Positions 24,005 to 31,860 of a DNA stretch of 64,000 nt are shown piece by piece (position 1 is the first letter of the stretch; each line of letters starts with the position of its first letter). Made by a program: the position numbers and the translations under genes. Below the pieces are notes generated by a model, which was not told the DNA's origin, did not search any database, and was given only the letters and a program-made list of their open reading frames with translations. This DNA is from SZUA-35 sp964351995. Its GTDB lineage: Bacteria > Actinomycetota > Acidimicrobiia > Acidimicrobiales > SZUA-35. Location of the stretch: contig CAYGQE010000017.1 in NCBI GenBank assembly GCA_964351995.1, positions 1-64,000 of the forward strand, in the 5' to 3' direction.

Positions 24005-25111
24005 ATGACCCGTCTCCATGATCTGTACGCCGAGCAGGGCCAGAGCCCGTGGCTCGACAACCTCCGCCGCGGCTGGATGGTCAACGGCGAGATGCAGGCC
24101 TGGATCGACCGTGGTGTTCGCGGGCTCACCTCGAATCCATCGATCTTTGCCAACGCCATGATCAACTCTGACGAGTACGACGCCGACCTCGAAACCTTCG
24201 TTCGCGCTGGGCAGTCGGTCGAAGAGGCCTATTGGAACCTCGCTGTCGATGACATCAAGGCAGCACTCGCGTTGATGAAGCCGACCTTCGACGAGAGCAA
24301 CGGACTCGATGGCTACGTGTCGATCGAGGTGTCACCCACCCTTGCCAACGAAGAAGTCGCCACCGTGGCGTCCGCTCGCGATCTCGACGATCGGATCGAT
24401 GCACCCAACGTCTACATCAAGGTGCCGGCGACGGCCGAGGGCGTCCCCGCCATTCGAACGCTGATCGGCGAGGGTCGATCGATCAACGTGACACTGATCT
24501 TCAGCCTCAGCCGCTACGCCGACGTGATGGAGGCCTACATCGCCGGCCTCGAGGATTTCGCCGCCGCCAACCCCGGCGCTGACCTCTCGAACATCTCATC
24601 GGTCGCCTCGTTCTTCATCAGTCGCGTCGACGTCGAGGTCGATCGCCGGCTCGAGGCTCTTGGCATTGAGACGTCGGCTGCCCTCATGGGCAAGGCCGCA
24701 GTGGCCCAAGGCCAGATCGCGTACGAACACTTCCTCTCGGCCTTCAGCGGCGACCGGTGGGATGCGCTGGTTGCTCGTGGCGCACGGCCCCAGCGACCGC
24801 TGTGGGCGTCTACCTCCACCAAGAACCCCGACTATCCGGACACGCTCTACGTTGACACGCTGATCGGCCCGGACACGGTCAACACCCTGCCTGACAAGAC
24901 CCTGGTGGCATTCGACGAACGAGGCACCGTCGCCCGCACCGTCGATGCTGACTTCCCCGCAGCTCACGCAGTCGTCGATGGCCTGGCAGCCCTGGGAATC
25001 GATCTCGAAGAGGTCGCAGTGGTTCTCGAGGACGAAGGCGTCGCCAGCTTCGCCAAGGCGTTCGAGGATGTCTTGGCAACCCTCGCCACCCGCGCCGAAG
25101 AATTCAAGTAA
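24005..25111 (+). CDS. tal: Transaldolase
   Basis: This 368-residue Schiff-base aldolase moves three-carbon units between sedoheptulose-7-P and glyceraldehyde-3-P. Characteristic motifs are RGLTSNPSIFANAM near residue 40, EVSPTLANE (about 112), the catalytic lysine in NVYIKVPATAEGVPAI (about 140), VTLIFSLSRYADVMEAYIAG and SVASFFISRVDVEVD. Size and motifs match the longer actinobacterial type. AAAGGA lies 6 nt before the ATG at 24005. A strong palindrome follows 6 nt after the stop. Confidence 0.95.
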   Translation: MTRLHDLYAEQGQSPWLDNLRRGWMVNGEMQAWIDRGVRGLTSNPSIFANAMINSDEYDADLETFVRAGQSVEEAYWNLAVDDIKAALALMKPTFDESNGLDGYVSIEVSPTLANEEVATVASARDLDDRIDAPNVYIKVPATAEGVPAIRTLIGEGRSINVTLIFSLSRYADVMEAYIAGLEDFAAANPGADLSNISSVASFFISRVDVEVDRRLEALGIETSAALMGKAAVAQGQIAYEHFLSAFSGDRWDALVARGARPQRPLWASTSTKNPDYPDTLYVDTLIGPDTVNTLPDKTLVAFDERGTVARTVDADFPAAHAVVDGLAALGIDLEEVAVVLEDEGVASFAKAFEDVLATLATRAEEFK

Positions 25112-25117
25112 ACCTCC

Positions 25118-25169
25118 CCGTTCTGCGGCATTTCAGCCTCAGTTCTGAGGCTGATCCTCCGCAGAACGG
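25118..25169. terminator. Large palindrome after transaldolase (CGTTCTG family, copy 1)
   Basis: The outer arms CCGTTCTGCGG and CCGCAGAACGG (11 bp, perfect) enclose a second perfect stem TCAGCCTC-AGTTCT-GAGGCTGA. There is no U-tract. Position after tal suggests a terminator or RNA-stabilising structure. A near copy lies after the next gene and a relative at 50325. Confidence 0.6.
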
Positions 25170-25184
25170 AAGTCTGGAGCAGTG

Positions 25185-25685
25185 ATGGACGCACGCAAGC
25201 TGGTCGGACTGCTGGCCGAACACGATCGCCGGGCCGTCGCGGCGGCGATGATCCTCGGCGCCACCGAACTGGCCGACATCGCTTCCAGCGCTGGGGTCGA
25301 TGACAAGACCGTGGTCGAGGCCCTGGCTCGCTTCGAGCGAGGCGGCTTGGTCGAGCAAGACGGTGATCGTTGGTATCTGCTCGGCGAAGCGTTCAAGGTC
25401 GCCGCCCGGACCGAAGCCATGCCGGATCGCAGCGAGATCCACGGATCGCTCGTTGACGGACGTCTTGTCCACATGCCAACGAAGCGGACCAAACGGCTCG
25501 ACCTGCTCGACCACTTGGCCCAGCGCTTCGAGCCCGGCCGCCGGTACTCCGAACGCGAAGTCAATGCGCAGCTCGTCGAGGTTTCCGAGGACTACGTGAC
25601 CTTGCGTCGCTACCTGGTGGATGAGCGGTTCCTCGACCGGGGCGACGGCGAATACTGGCGCTCCGGCGGCACGGTCGATTCCTGA
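25185..25685 (+). CDS. DUF2087-domain protein with N-terminal HTH
   Basis: This 166-residue protein has an N-terminal winged-helix-like part, about 1-70 (VAAAMILGATELADIASSAG, VDDKTVVEALARFERGGLVE). The C-terminal DUF2087 domain covers about 95-160 (LDLLDHLAQRFEPGRRYSER, DYVTLRRYLVDERFLDRGDG, EYWRSGG). DUF2087 proteins are small putative transcriptional regulators. GGAG lies 6-7 nt before the ATG at 25185; a GTG lies 3 nt upstream. The gene is bracketed on both sides by near-identical palindromes (25118 and 25700), which gives it a cassette-like look. Confidence 0.85.
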   Translation: MDARKLVGLLAEHDRRAVAAAMILGATELADIASSAGVDDKTVVEALARFERGGLVEQDGDRWYLLGEAFKVAARTEAMPDRSEIHGSLVDGRLVHMPTKRTKRLDLLDHLAQRFEPGRRYSEREVNAQLVEVSEDYVTLRRYLVDERFLDRGDGEYWRSGGTVDS

Positions 25686-25699
25686 CCTCAAGCCCCGCC

Positions 25700-25749
25700 C
25701 GTTCTGCGGCATCTGAGCCCCACTTTTGAGGGTGATCCTCCGCAGAACG
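25700..25749. terminator. Large palindrome (CGTTCTG family, copy 2)
   Basis: The arms CGTTCTGCGG and CCGCAGAACG (10 bp, perfect) enclose 30 nt that differ from copy 1 at several places while keeping CAT-C-GAGCC-CA-TT-TGAGG-TGATCCT. The shared loop sequence shows it is a duplicated element, not a chance hairpin. It lies between two convergent gene ends. Confidence 0.6.
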
Positions 25750-25839
25750 AGGTGCATCGGGGCCGACTTGCTGAGGGCGACATGAGCTCGCAGATCGAGG
25801 GCCAGTTGGTTGCGAACCGACTCAGAAACGGGTTCGCCG

Positions 25840-26826
25840 TCACCAGCTGACCTCGATCTGTGTGACGGAGCCTTCAGCGCTCACTCGGGCGGTTCCTCCG
25901 ATGGGGATCGTGGCCATGGGGTCAGTGTGGCCGATGTCGACGTTGGCGACCACGGGGACCCGTGACGGGAGGCCGAGGCCATCGACGATGCCAGCGAGTG
26001 CGGCTCGGTCCATGTTCGACGATCGCTGGAACCGACCGATCACAAGGCCTGCGATCGACTCGAAGCCAGGCTGATGGCTGAGCGACATCAGATCCCTGGC
26101 GAAGGTGGCTGGGTGGGATTCGAAATCGTCTTCGACGAACAGCACGGTCTTCGAGAGCTCCGGCATCCATTCGGTGCCATGCAAGAGATTGAGGGTGCAC
26201 AAGTTTCCGCCCACCACGGTGCCTTCCGCCTCGCCGTCGGCCAGCACCCAATGCCCGTCGTTCGGTTCGATATGGCGATTGCTCTGGTCGAGATACCAGG
26301 TGTCGTCTGACCACGTCGGCGAAGAAGCGAGCATCGTCGTCGTTCGCTCCATGAGCACCGAGGTGAACCATTCGAGGCTCTGGTCGAAGTGTTGCTCCAT
26401 CGCGAAGGTCGAGTAGTGCTGGCCCGAGAACGTGATCAGTCCGGTTCTGGTCGTGATGGCACTGGTCAGCGCCGTGATGTCGGAGAAGCCACACAGCACT
26501 TTCGGGTTGGATGCGAGGAGATCGAAGTCGATGCCTGGAAGGAGATCGTTGGCGTCGTAGCCGCCGATGGCAGTCAGGACGCCGTCGACGCCCGGATCGG
26601 CAAATGCGTCGTGGAGGTCAGCCAGGCGCTTTTCGATCGAAGCGCTCGAAAGCAGATCCACGTCTTCGACGAACGCTCCGAATGAGATTTTGAACCCGAG
26701 ACCTTCGAGACGCTTGGTGGCTCCCGCCCGGTTCGTGCGCCCAACGATGCCCAGCGTGGTTGACGGAGCGATTACCCGGAGGTGATCGCCTGGTTGCAAC
26801 GGACGGGGAGCGATCGGCTCGGGCAT
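25840..26826 (-). CDS. LD-carboxypeptidase (peptidase S66, LdcA/MccF family)
   Basis: This 328-residue serine peptidase family either trims tetrapeptide stems in peptidoglycan recycling (LdcA) or cleaves toxic acyl-nucleotides (MccF). The nucleophile Ser is in VLCGFSDITALTSAI (about 117). The Glu and His of the Ser-Glu-His triad are expected at GTVVGGNLCTL and VANVDIGHTDPMATIPIGG. LTAIGGYDANDLLPGIDFDL is the conserved N-terminal family motif. There is no signal peptide, so it is cytosolic. I chose the ATG at 26826 because it gives normal family length. It is divergent from the HxlR regulator gene, with the operator-like palindrome between them. Confidence 0.9.
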   Translation of the reverse strand: MPEPIAPRPLQPGDHLRVIAPSTTLGIVGRTNRAGATKRLEGLGFKISFGAFVEDVDLLSSASIEKRLADLHDAFADPGVDGVLTAIGGYDANDLLPGIDFDLLASNPKVLCGFSDITALTSAITTRTGLITFSGQHYSTFAMEQHFDQSLEWFTSVLMERTTTMLASSPTWSDDTWYLDQSNRHIEPNDGHWVLADGEAEGTVVGGNLCTLNLLHGTEWMPELSKTVLFVEDDFESHPATFARDLMSLSHQPGFESIAGLVIGRFQRSSNMDRAALAGIVDGLGLPSRVPVVANVDIGHTDPMATIPIGGTARVSAEGSVTQIEVSW

Positions 26827-26888
26827 CGCAGCATCGTGGCACATGACTCGGCGGCATCGTGGCGAATTGCCGAGAGGGCCGACACTCA

Positions 26889-26925
26889 GTTGCAAAGTGC
26901 AACCGACATGGTTTAGCTTTGCAAC
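26889..26925 (+). promoter_or_regulatory. Candidate HxlR operator
   Basis: GTTGCA-AAG-TGCAAC (26889-26903) is a perfect 15-nt palindrome, and a third half-site TTTGCAAC follows at 26918-26925. The cluster lies just before the GTG start of the HxlR-type regulator (26930) and 60-100 bp from the divergent LD-carboxypeptidase start. Autoregulation is the simplest reading. Confidence 0.6.
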
Positions 26926-26929
26926 CGTT

Positions 26930-27391
26930 GTGCCGAATGCTCCCGAACGCCCACTCACCGCTCTGCCGGACCAAGTCGACTGCTCGATCGCTGCAACGCT
27001 GGGCATCATCGGTGACCGGTGGACCCTGCTGATCCTGCGCGACGCATTTCGGGGCGCTCGACGCTTCAGCCAGTTCCAGGAAGATCTCGGTATCGCCAAG
27101 AACCTCTTGTCTGATCGCTTGCGCAAGCTGGTCGAGGCAGAGGTGCTCGAGCGGGTGCCGTATCAGGACCGACCCGTCCGTTACGAGTACATCCTCACCG
27201 ACAAAGGCCAAGACCTCTCCCCAGCGCTCATCTCACTCATGAAGTGGGGCGACCGCTGGTTTGCCGTTGGCAAGCCTCCCACTGTGCTGATCCACGATCG
27301 GTGCGGTACTCCGCTCGTCCAACGAGTGCTCTGTCCCGAGTGCGACGAATCCGTCGTGCACGAACACATCCGAAGCAGGAAAAATGACTGA
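26930..27391 (+). CDS. HxlR-family winged-helix regulator
   Basis: This regulator of about 153 residues has the HxlR (DUF24) domain: CSIAATLGIIGDRWTLLILR, RFSQFQEDLGIAKNLLSDRL and EYILTDKGQDLSPALISLM. Cys18 sits at the conserved N-terminal position that acts as redox or electrophile sensor in several HxlR proteins. A C-terminal extension carries CG (125) and CPEC (135-138), a possible zinc or thiol site. I chose the GTG at 26930 because it follows the operator and fits family length. The longer frame from 26843 would place the palindrome inside the gene. It overlaps fbiC by 8 nt. Confidence 0.85.
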   Translation: MPNAPERPLTALPDQVDCSIAATLGIIGDRWTLLILRDAFRGARRFSQFQEDLGIAKNLLSDRLRKLVEAEVLERVPYQDRPVRYEYILTDKGQDLSPALISLMKWGDRWFAVGKPPTVLIHDRCGTPLVQRVLCPECDESVVHEHIRSRKND

Positions 27392-29762
27392 AACCACGCA
27401 GACCACACTCACGAGCATCGCCCTGAGCGAGCTGACCACTGCTGAGCTCATGGCCAAGGCGTCTGCGGTGCGCAACGAGGCGTTCGGGACTCGCGTCACC
27501 TACTCGCCCAAGGTGTTCATCCCGCTGACGATGCTGTGTCGCGACCAGTGCGGGTACTGCACCTTCGCCCAGCCGCCGGCCCGGCTCGACGCTCCGTACC
27601 TCACCCCGGACCAGGTGCTGAAGATCGCTCGGCAAGGGGCCAAGCAGGGGTGCCACGAAGCGCTGTTCACGCTGGGTGAGCGTCCAGAGCTCCGCTATCC
27701 GCAGGCTCAGGAATGGCTGACCGAACACGGGTACGAAAGCACCGTCGACTACCTGGCGGCCATGTGTGCTCTCGTACTCGAGAAGACGGGACTGCTGCCC
27801 CACGCCAACGCTGGCGCCCTCTACCCCGAAGAGTTGGCTCAGCTCCGGGCGGTGTCGCCGAGCCAGGGCATGATGATCGAGTCGATGCGTGACGATCTCG
27901 ACACGCACTTCAACGCACCGGACAAAGTGCCGGCCCGCCGCCTCGCGACGCTCGAGGCAGCCGGCGAGCAACAGATCCCCTTCACCACCGGCATCTTGGT
28001 CGGTATCGGCGACACCGAACTCGACCGCATCGAGGCGCTGGAAGCCATTGCGGCCAGTCATCGTCGTCATGGCCACGTGCAGGAAGTCATCGTCCAGAAC
28101 TTCCTTCCCAAACCCGGCACGGCGATGTGGAAGCACGAAGCCTGTGACCAGGAGACCTACCTCCGCAGCATCGCGCTGGCCCGCTTGATCCTTCCCACCG
28201 ATATCCACCTCCAGGCCCCGCCGAACCTCAGTGATGACTTCGCCGAGTTGCTCGACGCTGGCATCGACGACTGGGGCGGTGTCTCCCCCATCACCGCTGA
28301 CCACGTCAACCCCGAGCGTCCCTGGCCAGACCTCGATCGGCTCGCCGAGATCACCGAAGGCCGAGGCCACGTGCTGGCTCCCCGGCTCACGATCTACCCG
28401 GAGTTCGCCCAGCAGCCCGGGCGATTCCTCGACGAAGCACTTCGCTTTCCGGTGATGGATCGAAGCGACTCTGAATCGCTCGGCCGCGACGACCCGGGCG
28501 CAGTTTTCCCCGAGAAGGCCGAGTTCGTGAAGGTCGGCGACGACGGCGCCGACGTGGTGATCATCGGTGACCGCAGCACGCAGTGGTACTCGGGCTCTCC
28601 AGCCACTCCACCGAACCTGATCAACCGCGACCACGCACCGATTTGCGGGGCGGTGGCCGAGGTCATCGACGGGGTCCGTGCTGGCCAGGAGGTCGGCCAC
28701 GACGAGATCGTCACGTTGTTCAAGGCGAGAGGGCCAGAAGTGTCAGCGGTGGCTGCGCTGGCCGATGACCTGCGCAAGGAGATCGTTGGCGACGACGTCA
28801 CCTACGTCATCAACCGCAACATCAACTACACGAACGTCTGCACCTTCAAGTGCAAGTTCTGTGGCTTCTCGAAAGGTCCGCTCAGCCTCAATTTGCGTGG
28901 CAAGCCCTACTTGCTCACGCTCGAAGAGATGCAAAAGCGAGTGATCGAAGCTGAGGAGATGGGAGCCACCGAGGTCTGCCTCCAGGGTGGCATTCATCCA
29001 GATTTCGATGGTGATTACTACATCGACGTGGCCCGAGCAGTCAAAGAAGCCAGCCCTGACATGCACATCCACGGCTTCACCGCTCTGGAGGTCACCGAGG
29101 GAGCCAAGCGGCTCGGTGAGCCGTTGGCCGATTACCTGAAGCGGGCGATGGATGCCGGCCTGAGGTCCTTGCCTGGAACGGCGGCCGAGATCTTGAGCGA
29201 TGACATGCGTGCCATCTTGTGCCCCGACAAGATCAATACCGAGGAGTGGCTCCACGCTCACCGCACGGCGCACTCCGTCGGGCTCGGCTCCAACGTCACC
29301 ATGATGTTCGGCGCAGTCGAGACCCCCGATCACTGGGCCAAGCATTTCATCGTCACTCGTGACCTGCAGAAGGAAACGGGCGGCTTCACCGAATTCGTCG
29401 GTTTGCCGTACGTCCACATGGCGTCACCGCTCTACCTGCAGAAGCATGCTCGCCGCGGCCCGACATTCCGAGAGAATCTGATGGTGCACGCCGTGGCTCG
29501 CATCGCATATCGGGGCTACATCGACAACATCCAGTCCGGCTGGGTCAAGATCGGGCTCGACAGCGTTCGCCAGCTCCTGCAGGCTGGCTGCAACGATCTC
29601 GGTGGAACCTTGGTCGACGAGAACATCTCTCGCGCTGCTGGTGCAGCTCACGGCCAACACCTCACCCCCGAGGACTTCGAAGGACTCGTCACGCCGATGG
29701 GTCGTCGCCTCGTGCAGCGGACCACGCTCTATGGATCTGTCGGACTACTGTCCGACGCATGA
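27384..29762 (+). CDS. fbiC: FO synthase, fused CofG-CofH (coenzyme F420 biosynthesis)
   Basis: This 792-residue bifunctional radical-SAM enzyme makes 7,8-didemethyl-8-hydroxy-5-deazariboflavin from tyrosine and 5-amino-6-ribitylaminouracil. The CofG-like N half has its [4Fe-4S] motif CRDQCGYC (Cys52, 56, 59). The CofH-like C half has CTFKCKFC (Cys486, 490, 493). Family motifs EVCLQGGIHPDFDGDYY and WVKIGLDSVRQLLQAGCNDL are present in the CofH half. The fusion order is the one known from actinobacteria. The ATG overlaps the HxlR gene by 8 nt and its end overlaps the LOG gene by 4 nt, so a three-gene operon is likely. It implies that the organism makes F420. Confidence 0.95.
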   Translation: MTETTQTTLTSIALSELTTAELMAKASAVRNEAFGTRVTYSPKVFIPLTMLCRDQCGYCTFAQPPARLDAPYLTPDQVLKIARQGAKQGCHEALFTLGERPELRYPQAQEWLTEHGYESTVDYLAAMCALVLEKTGLLPHANAGALYPEELAQLRAVSPSQGMMIESMRDDLDTHFNAPDKVPARRLATLEAAGEQQIPFTTGILVGIGDTELDRIEALEAIAASHRRHGHVQEVIVQNFLPKPGTAMWKHEACDQETYLRSIALARLILPTDIHLQAPPNLSDDFAELLDAGIDDWGGVSPITADHVNPERPWPDLDRLAEITEGRGHVLAPRLTIYPEFAQQPGRFLDEALRFPVMDRSDSESLGRDDPGAVFPEKAEFVKVGDDGADVVIIGDRSTQWYSGSPATPPNLINRDHAPICGAVAEVIDGVRAGQEVGHDEIVTLFKARGPEVSAVAALADDLRKEIVGDDVTYVINRNINYTNVCTFKCKFCGFSKGPLSLNLRGKPYLLTLEEMQKRVIEAEEMGATEVCLQGGIHPDFDGDYYIDVARAVKEASPDMHIHGFTALEVTEGAKRLGEPLADYLKRAMDAGLRSLPGTAAEILSDDMRAILCPDKINTEEWLHAHRTAHSVGLGSNVTMMFGAVETPDHWAKHFIVTRDLQKETGGFTEFVGLPYVHMASPLYLQKHARRGPTFRENLMVHAVARIAYRGYIDNIQSGWVKIGLDSVRQLLQAGCNDLGGTLVDENISRAAGAAHGQHLTPEDFEGLVTPMGRRLVQRTTLYGSVGLLSDA

Positions 29763-30874
29763 CAGCGCCCAAGGCACGAAACACCTATGGAGACGGAGCC
29801 GTCGACCGCCTCATCAGCGAGTTGGTGGCTGCGGTTGGCCCCGACGCAAACGATGATCTCGTCCGCCGCCTGATCGTCACCGCGCTCGACATGGACGACG
29901 CCGAGGTCGAACGACTCGACCTCAAGATCGCATCGCAGACCATGGTCGAGATGCTCAACGGGTACCGCGTCTTCTCACAGGATCCGCACGCAGCGAAAGT
30001 GACGATCTTTGGCTCTGCGCGGACCAAACCCGACGACCCCAACTACCAGATGGCGTCCGCATTCGGTCGAGCCATTGCTGACACCGATTGGATGATCATC
30101 AGCGGCGCCGGCCCTGGCATCATGCAGGCCTGCATCGAGGGCGCAGGTGCCGAGAACAGCTACGGGGTGAACATCGTGCTGCCGTTCGAACAGCGGGCGG
30201 TCGACATCATCGACGGCGACCCGAAGCTTGCGACGTTCAAGTACTTCTTCACTCGCAAACTCTTCTTCGTCAAAGAAGCCGATGCTTTCGCCCTCTTCCC
30301 CGGGGGTTTCGGCACCCTCGACGAAGGCTTCGAACTCCTGACCCTGATCCAGACTGGCAAGAGCTATCCCGCTCCGATCGTGCTGCTCGATCACCCCGGC
30401 TCCACCTACTGGGATGGTTGGAAGCGTTTCGTGGCCGAAGAGCTCGAAGGTGGCGGCATGGTCAGCCCGGCCGACAAGTCGCTCTACCTGCACACCCACG
30501 ACGTCGACGAAGCCGTCCGGTACATCTGTCACTTCTACAGCTCGTTCCATTCGATGCGCTACGTCGGGAAGCGCCTCGTGATCCGCCTCCGTCACGAGCT
30601 GCCGTCGAGTGCATATCCAATCCTGAACAACGAGTTCAGCGACATCGTTGCCAGCGGCGAGATTGCGCCGACCGAGGCCACCAAGACCGAGGTGAAGGAC
30701 GACGATGCTGCCGATCTGCCTCGGTTGGCATTCCACTTCGACAATCGCTCGTTTGCTCGATTGACCGCACTCATCCATCGCATCAACGATCTCGGTGCCA
30801 GTGCAGGCCAAGACGAGCGAGCGCCGAGAGACTTCATCCACGATCTCGAGCCGGAGACCGAGGAACTTCTCTAA
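29759..30874 (+). CDS. LOG-family (TIGR00730-like) nucleotide phosphoribohydrolase
   Basis: This 371-residue protein carries a Rossmann-like LOG/lysine-decarboxylase-like core. VTIFGSARTKPDD opens it, DWMIISGAGPGIMQACIEGA is the nucleotide-binding glycine-rich part, and FPGGFGTLDEGFELLTLIQT is the diagnostic PGGxGTxxE catalytic motif (about 180-190). The core family cleaves N6-substituted or plain nucleoside monophosphates to base plus ribose-5-phosphate. This longer form has about 70 extra N-terminal and about 100 extra C-terminal residues of unknown role. It overlaps fbiC by 4 nt (ATGA) and meets the convergent 71-residue gene tail to tail with a 4-nt overlap. Confidence 0.88.
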   Translation: MTAPKARNTYGDGAVDRLISELVAAVGPDANDDLVRRLIVTALDMDDAEVERLDLKIASQTMVEMLNGYRVFSQDPHAAKVTIFGSARTKPDDPNYQMASAFGRAIADTDWMIISGAGPGIMQACIEGAGAENSYGVNIVLPFEQRAVDIIDGDPKLATFKYFFTRKLFFVKEADAFALFPGGFGTLDEGFELLTLIQTGKSYPAPIVLLDHPGSTYWDGWKRFVAEELEGGGMVSPADKSLYLHTHDVDEAVRYICHFYSSFHSMRYVGKRLVIRLRHELPSSAYPILNNEFSDIVASGEIAPTEATKTEVKDDDAADLPRLAFHFDNRSFARLTALIHRINDLGASAGQDERAPRDFIHDLEPETEELL

Positions 30875-31086
30875 CCGGGGTCGGTTCCGTGCGGGTCAAG
30901 GGTGCGGACGGCCTTGTCGACGGCTCGACGCGCGGTGGCCAACGTCTTGTCGATCGGTGGCCGAGTGGTCTCACCTCGGTCGACGGCTTCTCGCAAGATG
31001 TCGATCGACAAGTCTTGGAGACGTTCAGAGATCGATTCGAGGTCGATGCGAAGTTCTTCCAGGCGATCGTCATGAAGTTCACTCAT
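30871..31086 (-). CDS. Small helical protein, unknown function
   Basis: This 71-residue, probably all-helical protein begins MSELHDDRLEELRIDLESIS and continues ERLQDLSIDILREAVDRGET with a heptad-like pattern, so a coiled coil or helical hairpin is likely. The second half (IDKTLATARRAVDKAVRTLD) is another amphipathic helix. I chose the ATG at 31086; the upstream extension to 31314 has no helix pattern and overlaps the divergent gene. It is the only minus-strand gene in this stretch. No family recognised. Confidence 0.7.
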   Translation of the reverse strand: MSELHDDRLEELRIDLESISERLQDLSIDILREAVDRGETTRPPIDKTLATARRAVDKAVRTLDPHGTDPG

Positions 31087-31116
31087 GGGCGTCAGTCTGG
31101 CCGCTAACCTCGGGAA

Positions 31117-31860
31117 GTGTCTTCTGCAGGAATCGTGCCCCCAGCTGACGGTCATCGCTGGGTAGAGCTCATCGACGGTTCTGGTGACCGTTGGATGTTC
31201 GACGCGACGTTCTTGCTGTCTGGCTACCACTGCATCTACGGCCAGGGCTGCCCCTCGATCGAGCCCGAGCCAGACGTCACCGAATCGCTCGGGTGTTGCG
31301 TGCACGGTGCGCACTTCGTTGATGACGACGACCTCCGAGACGTGGCCGCGTCAGCGGCGCTGCTCGACGCGAGCAACTGGCAACACATTGCGCGGGCCAG
31401 GAAGAAGGGTGGGCCGTTCAAGAAGAACAAGGAAGGCGCCTGGGTCACCCGCAAGGTCGACGGTGCCTGCATCTTCTTGAATCGTCGCGGGTTTGACGGT
31501 GGACCCGGTTGTGCTCTGCATCGTTTGGCGCTCGAGCGTGGCAAACGGCCCGTCGATTTCAAGCCTGATGTCTGCTGGCAGGTGCCGATTCGCTTCGACG
31601 TGCACACCGACGATTACGAGAAAGACACCGTCTTCGTGCGCGCGTGGGAACGCGGCGACTGGGGCCCCGGAGGCGATGAATTCCACTGGTGGTGCATTGA
31701 AGAACCAGCGGCGTACACCAACGAATTGCCGGTCTACCAGACCAGCCGCGATGAACTGGTGTTGCTCGTTGGTGAGGACCTGTACAAACGGCTCGTGGTC
31801 CAGCTCGAGCAAGTGCAGCTCGAACTGGACATGCGAAGCGTTCCGGTCAGCTTCGGATGA
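31117..31860 (+). CDS. Cysteine-rich conserved hypothetical protein (YkgJ/DUF3109-like)
   Basis: This 247-residue cytosolic protein has spaced cysteines suited to a metal or Fe-S site: YHCIYGQGC, LGCCVHGAHF, DGACIFLNRRGFDGGPGCAL and a later DVCW. The combination of GCCVHG and C-x-FL-x8-PGCALH resembles the zinc/iron-chelating UPF0153/YkgJ group and its actinobacterial relatives. The C-terminal third (EFHWWCIEEPAAYTNELPVY) is conserved-looking but unassigned. The start is GTG at 31117. The stop overlaps the ClC start (ATGA), so the two are co-translated. Confidence 0.65.
   Translation: MSSAGIVPPADGHRWVELIDGSGDRWMFDATFLLSGYHCIYGQGCPSIEPEPDVTESLGCCVHGAHFVDDDDLRDVAASAALLDASNWQHIARARKKGGPFKKNKEGAWVTRKVDGACIFLNRRGFDGGPGCALHRLALERGKRPVDFKPDVCWQVPIRFDVHTDDYEKDTVFVRAWERGDWGPGGDEFHWWCIEEPAAYTNELPVYQTSRDELVLLVGEDLYKRLVVQLEQVQLELDMRSVPVSFG

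Noticed and set aside
27237..28700. 487-residue minus-strand open frame opposite fbiC
   Set aside because: It is a long shadow frame caused by high GC; it has no domain motifs, while the + strand has all FO synthase motifs.
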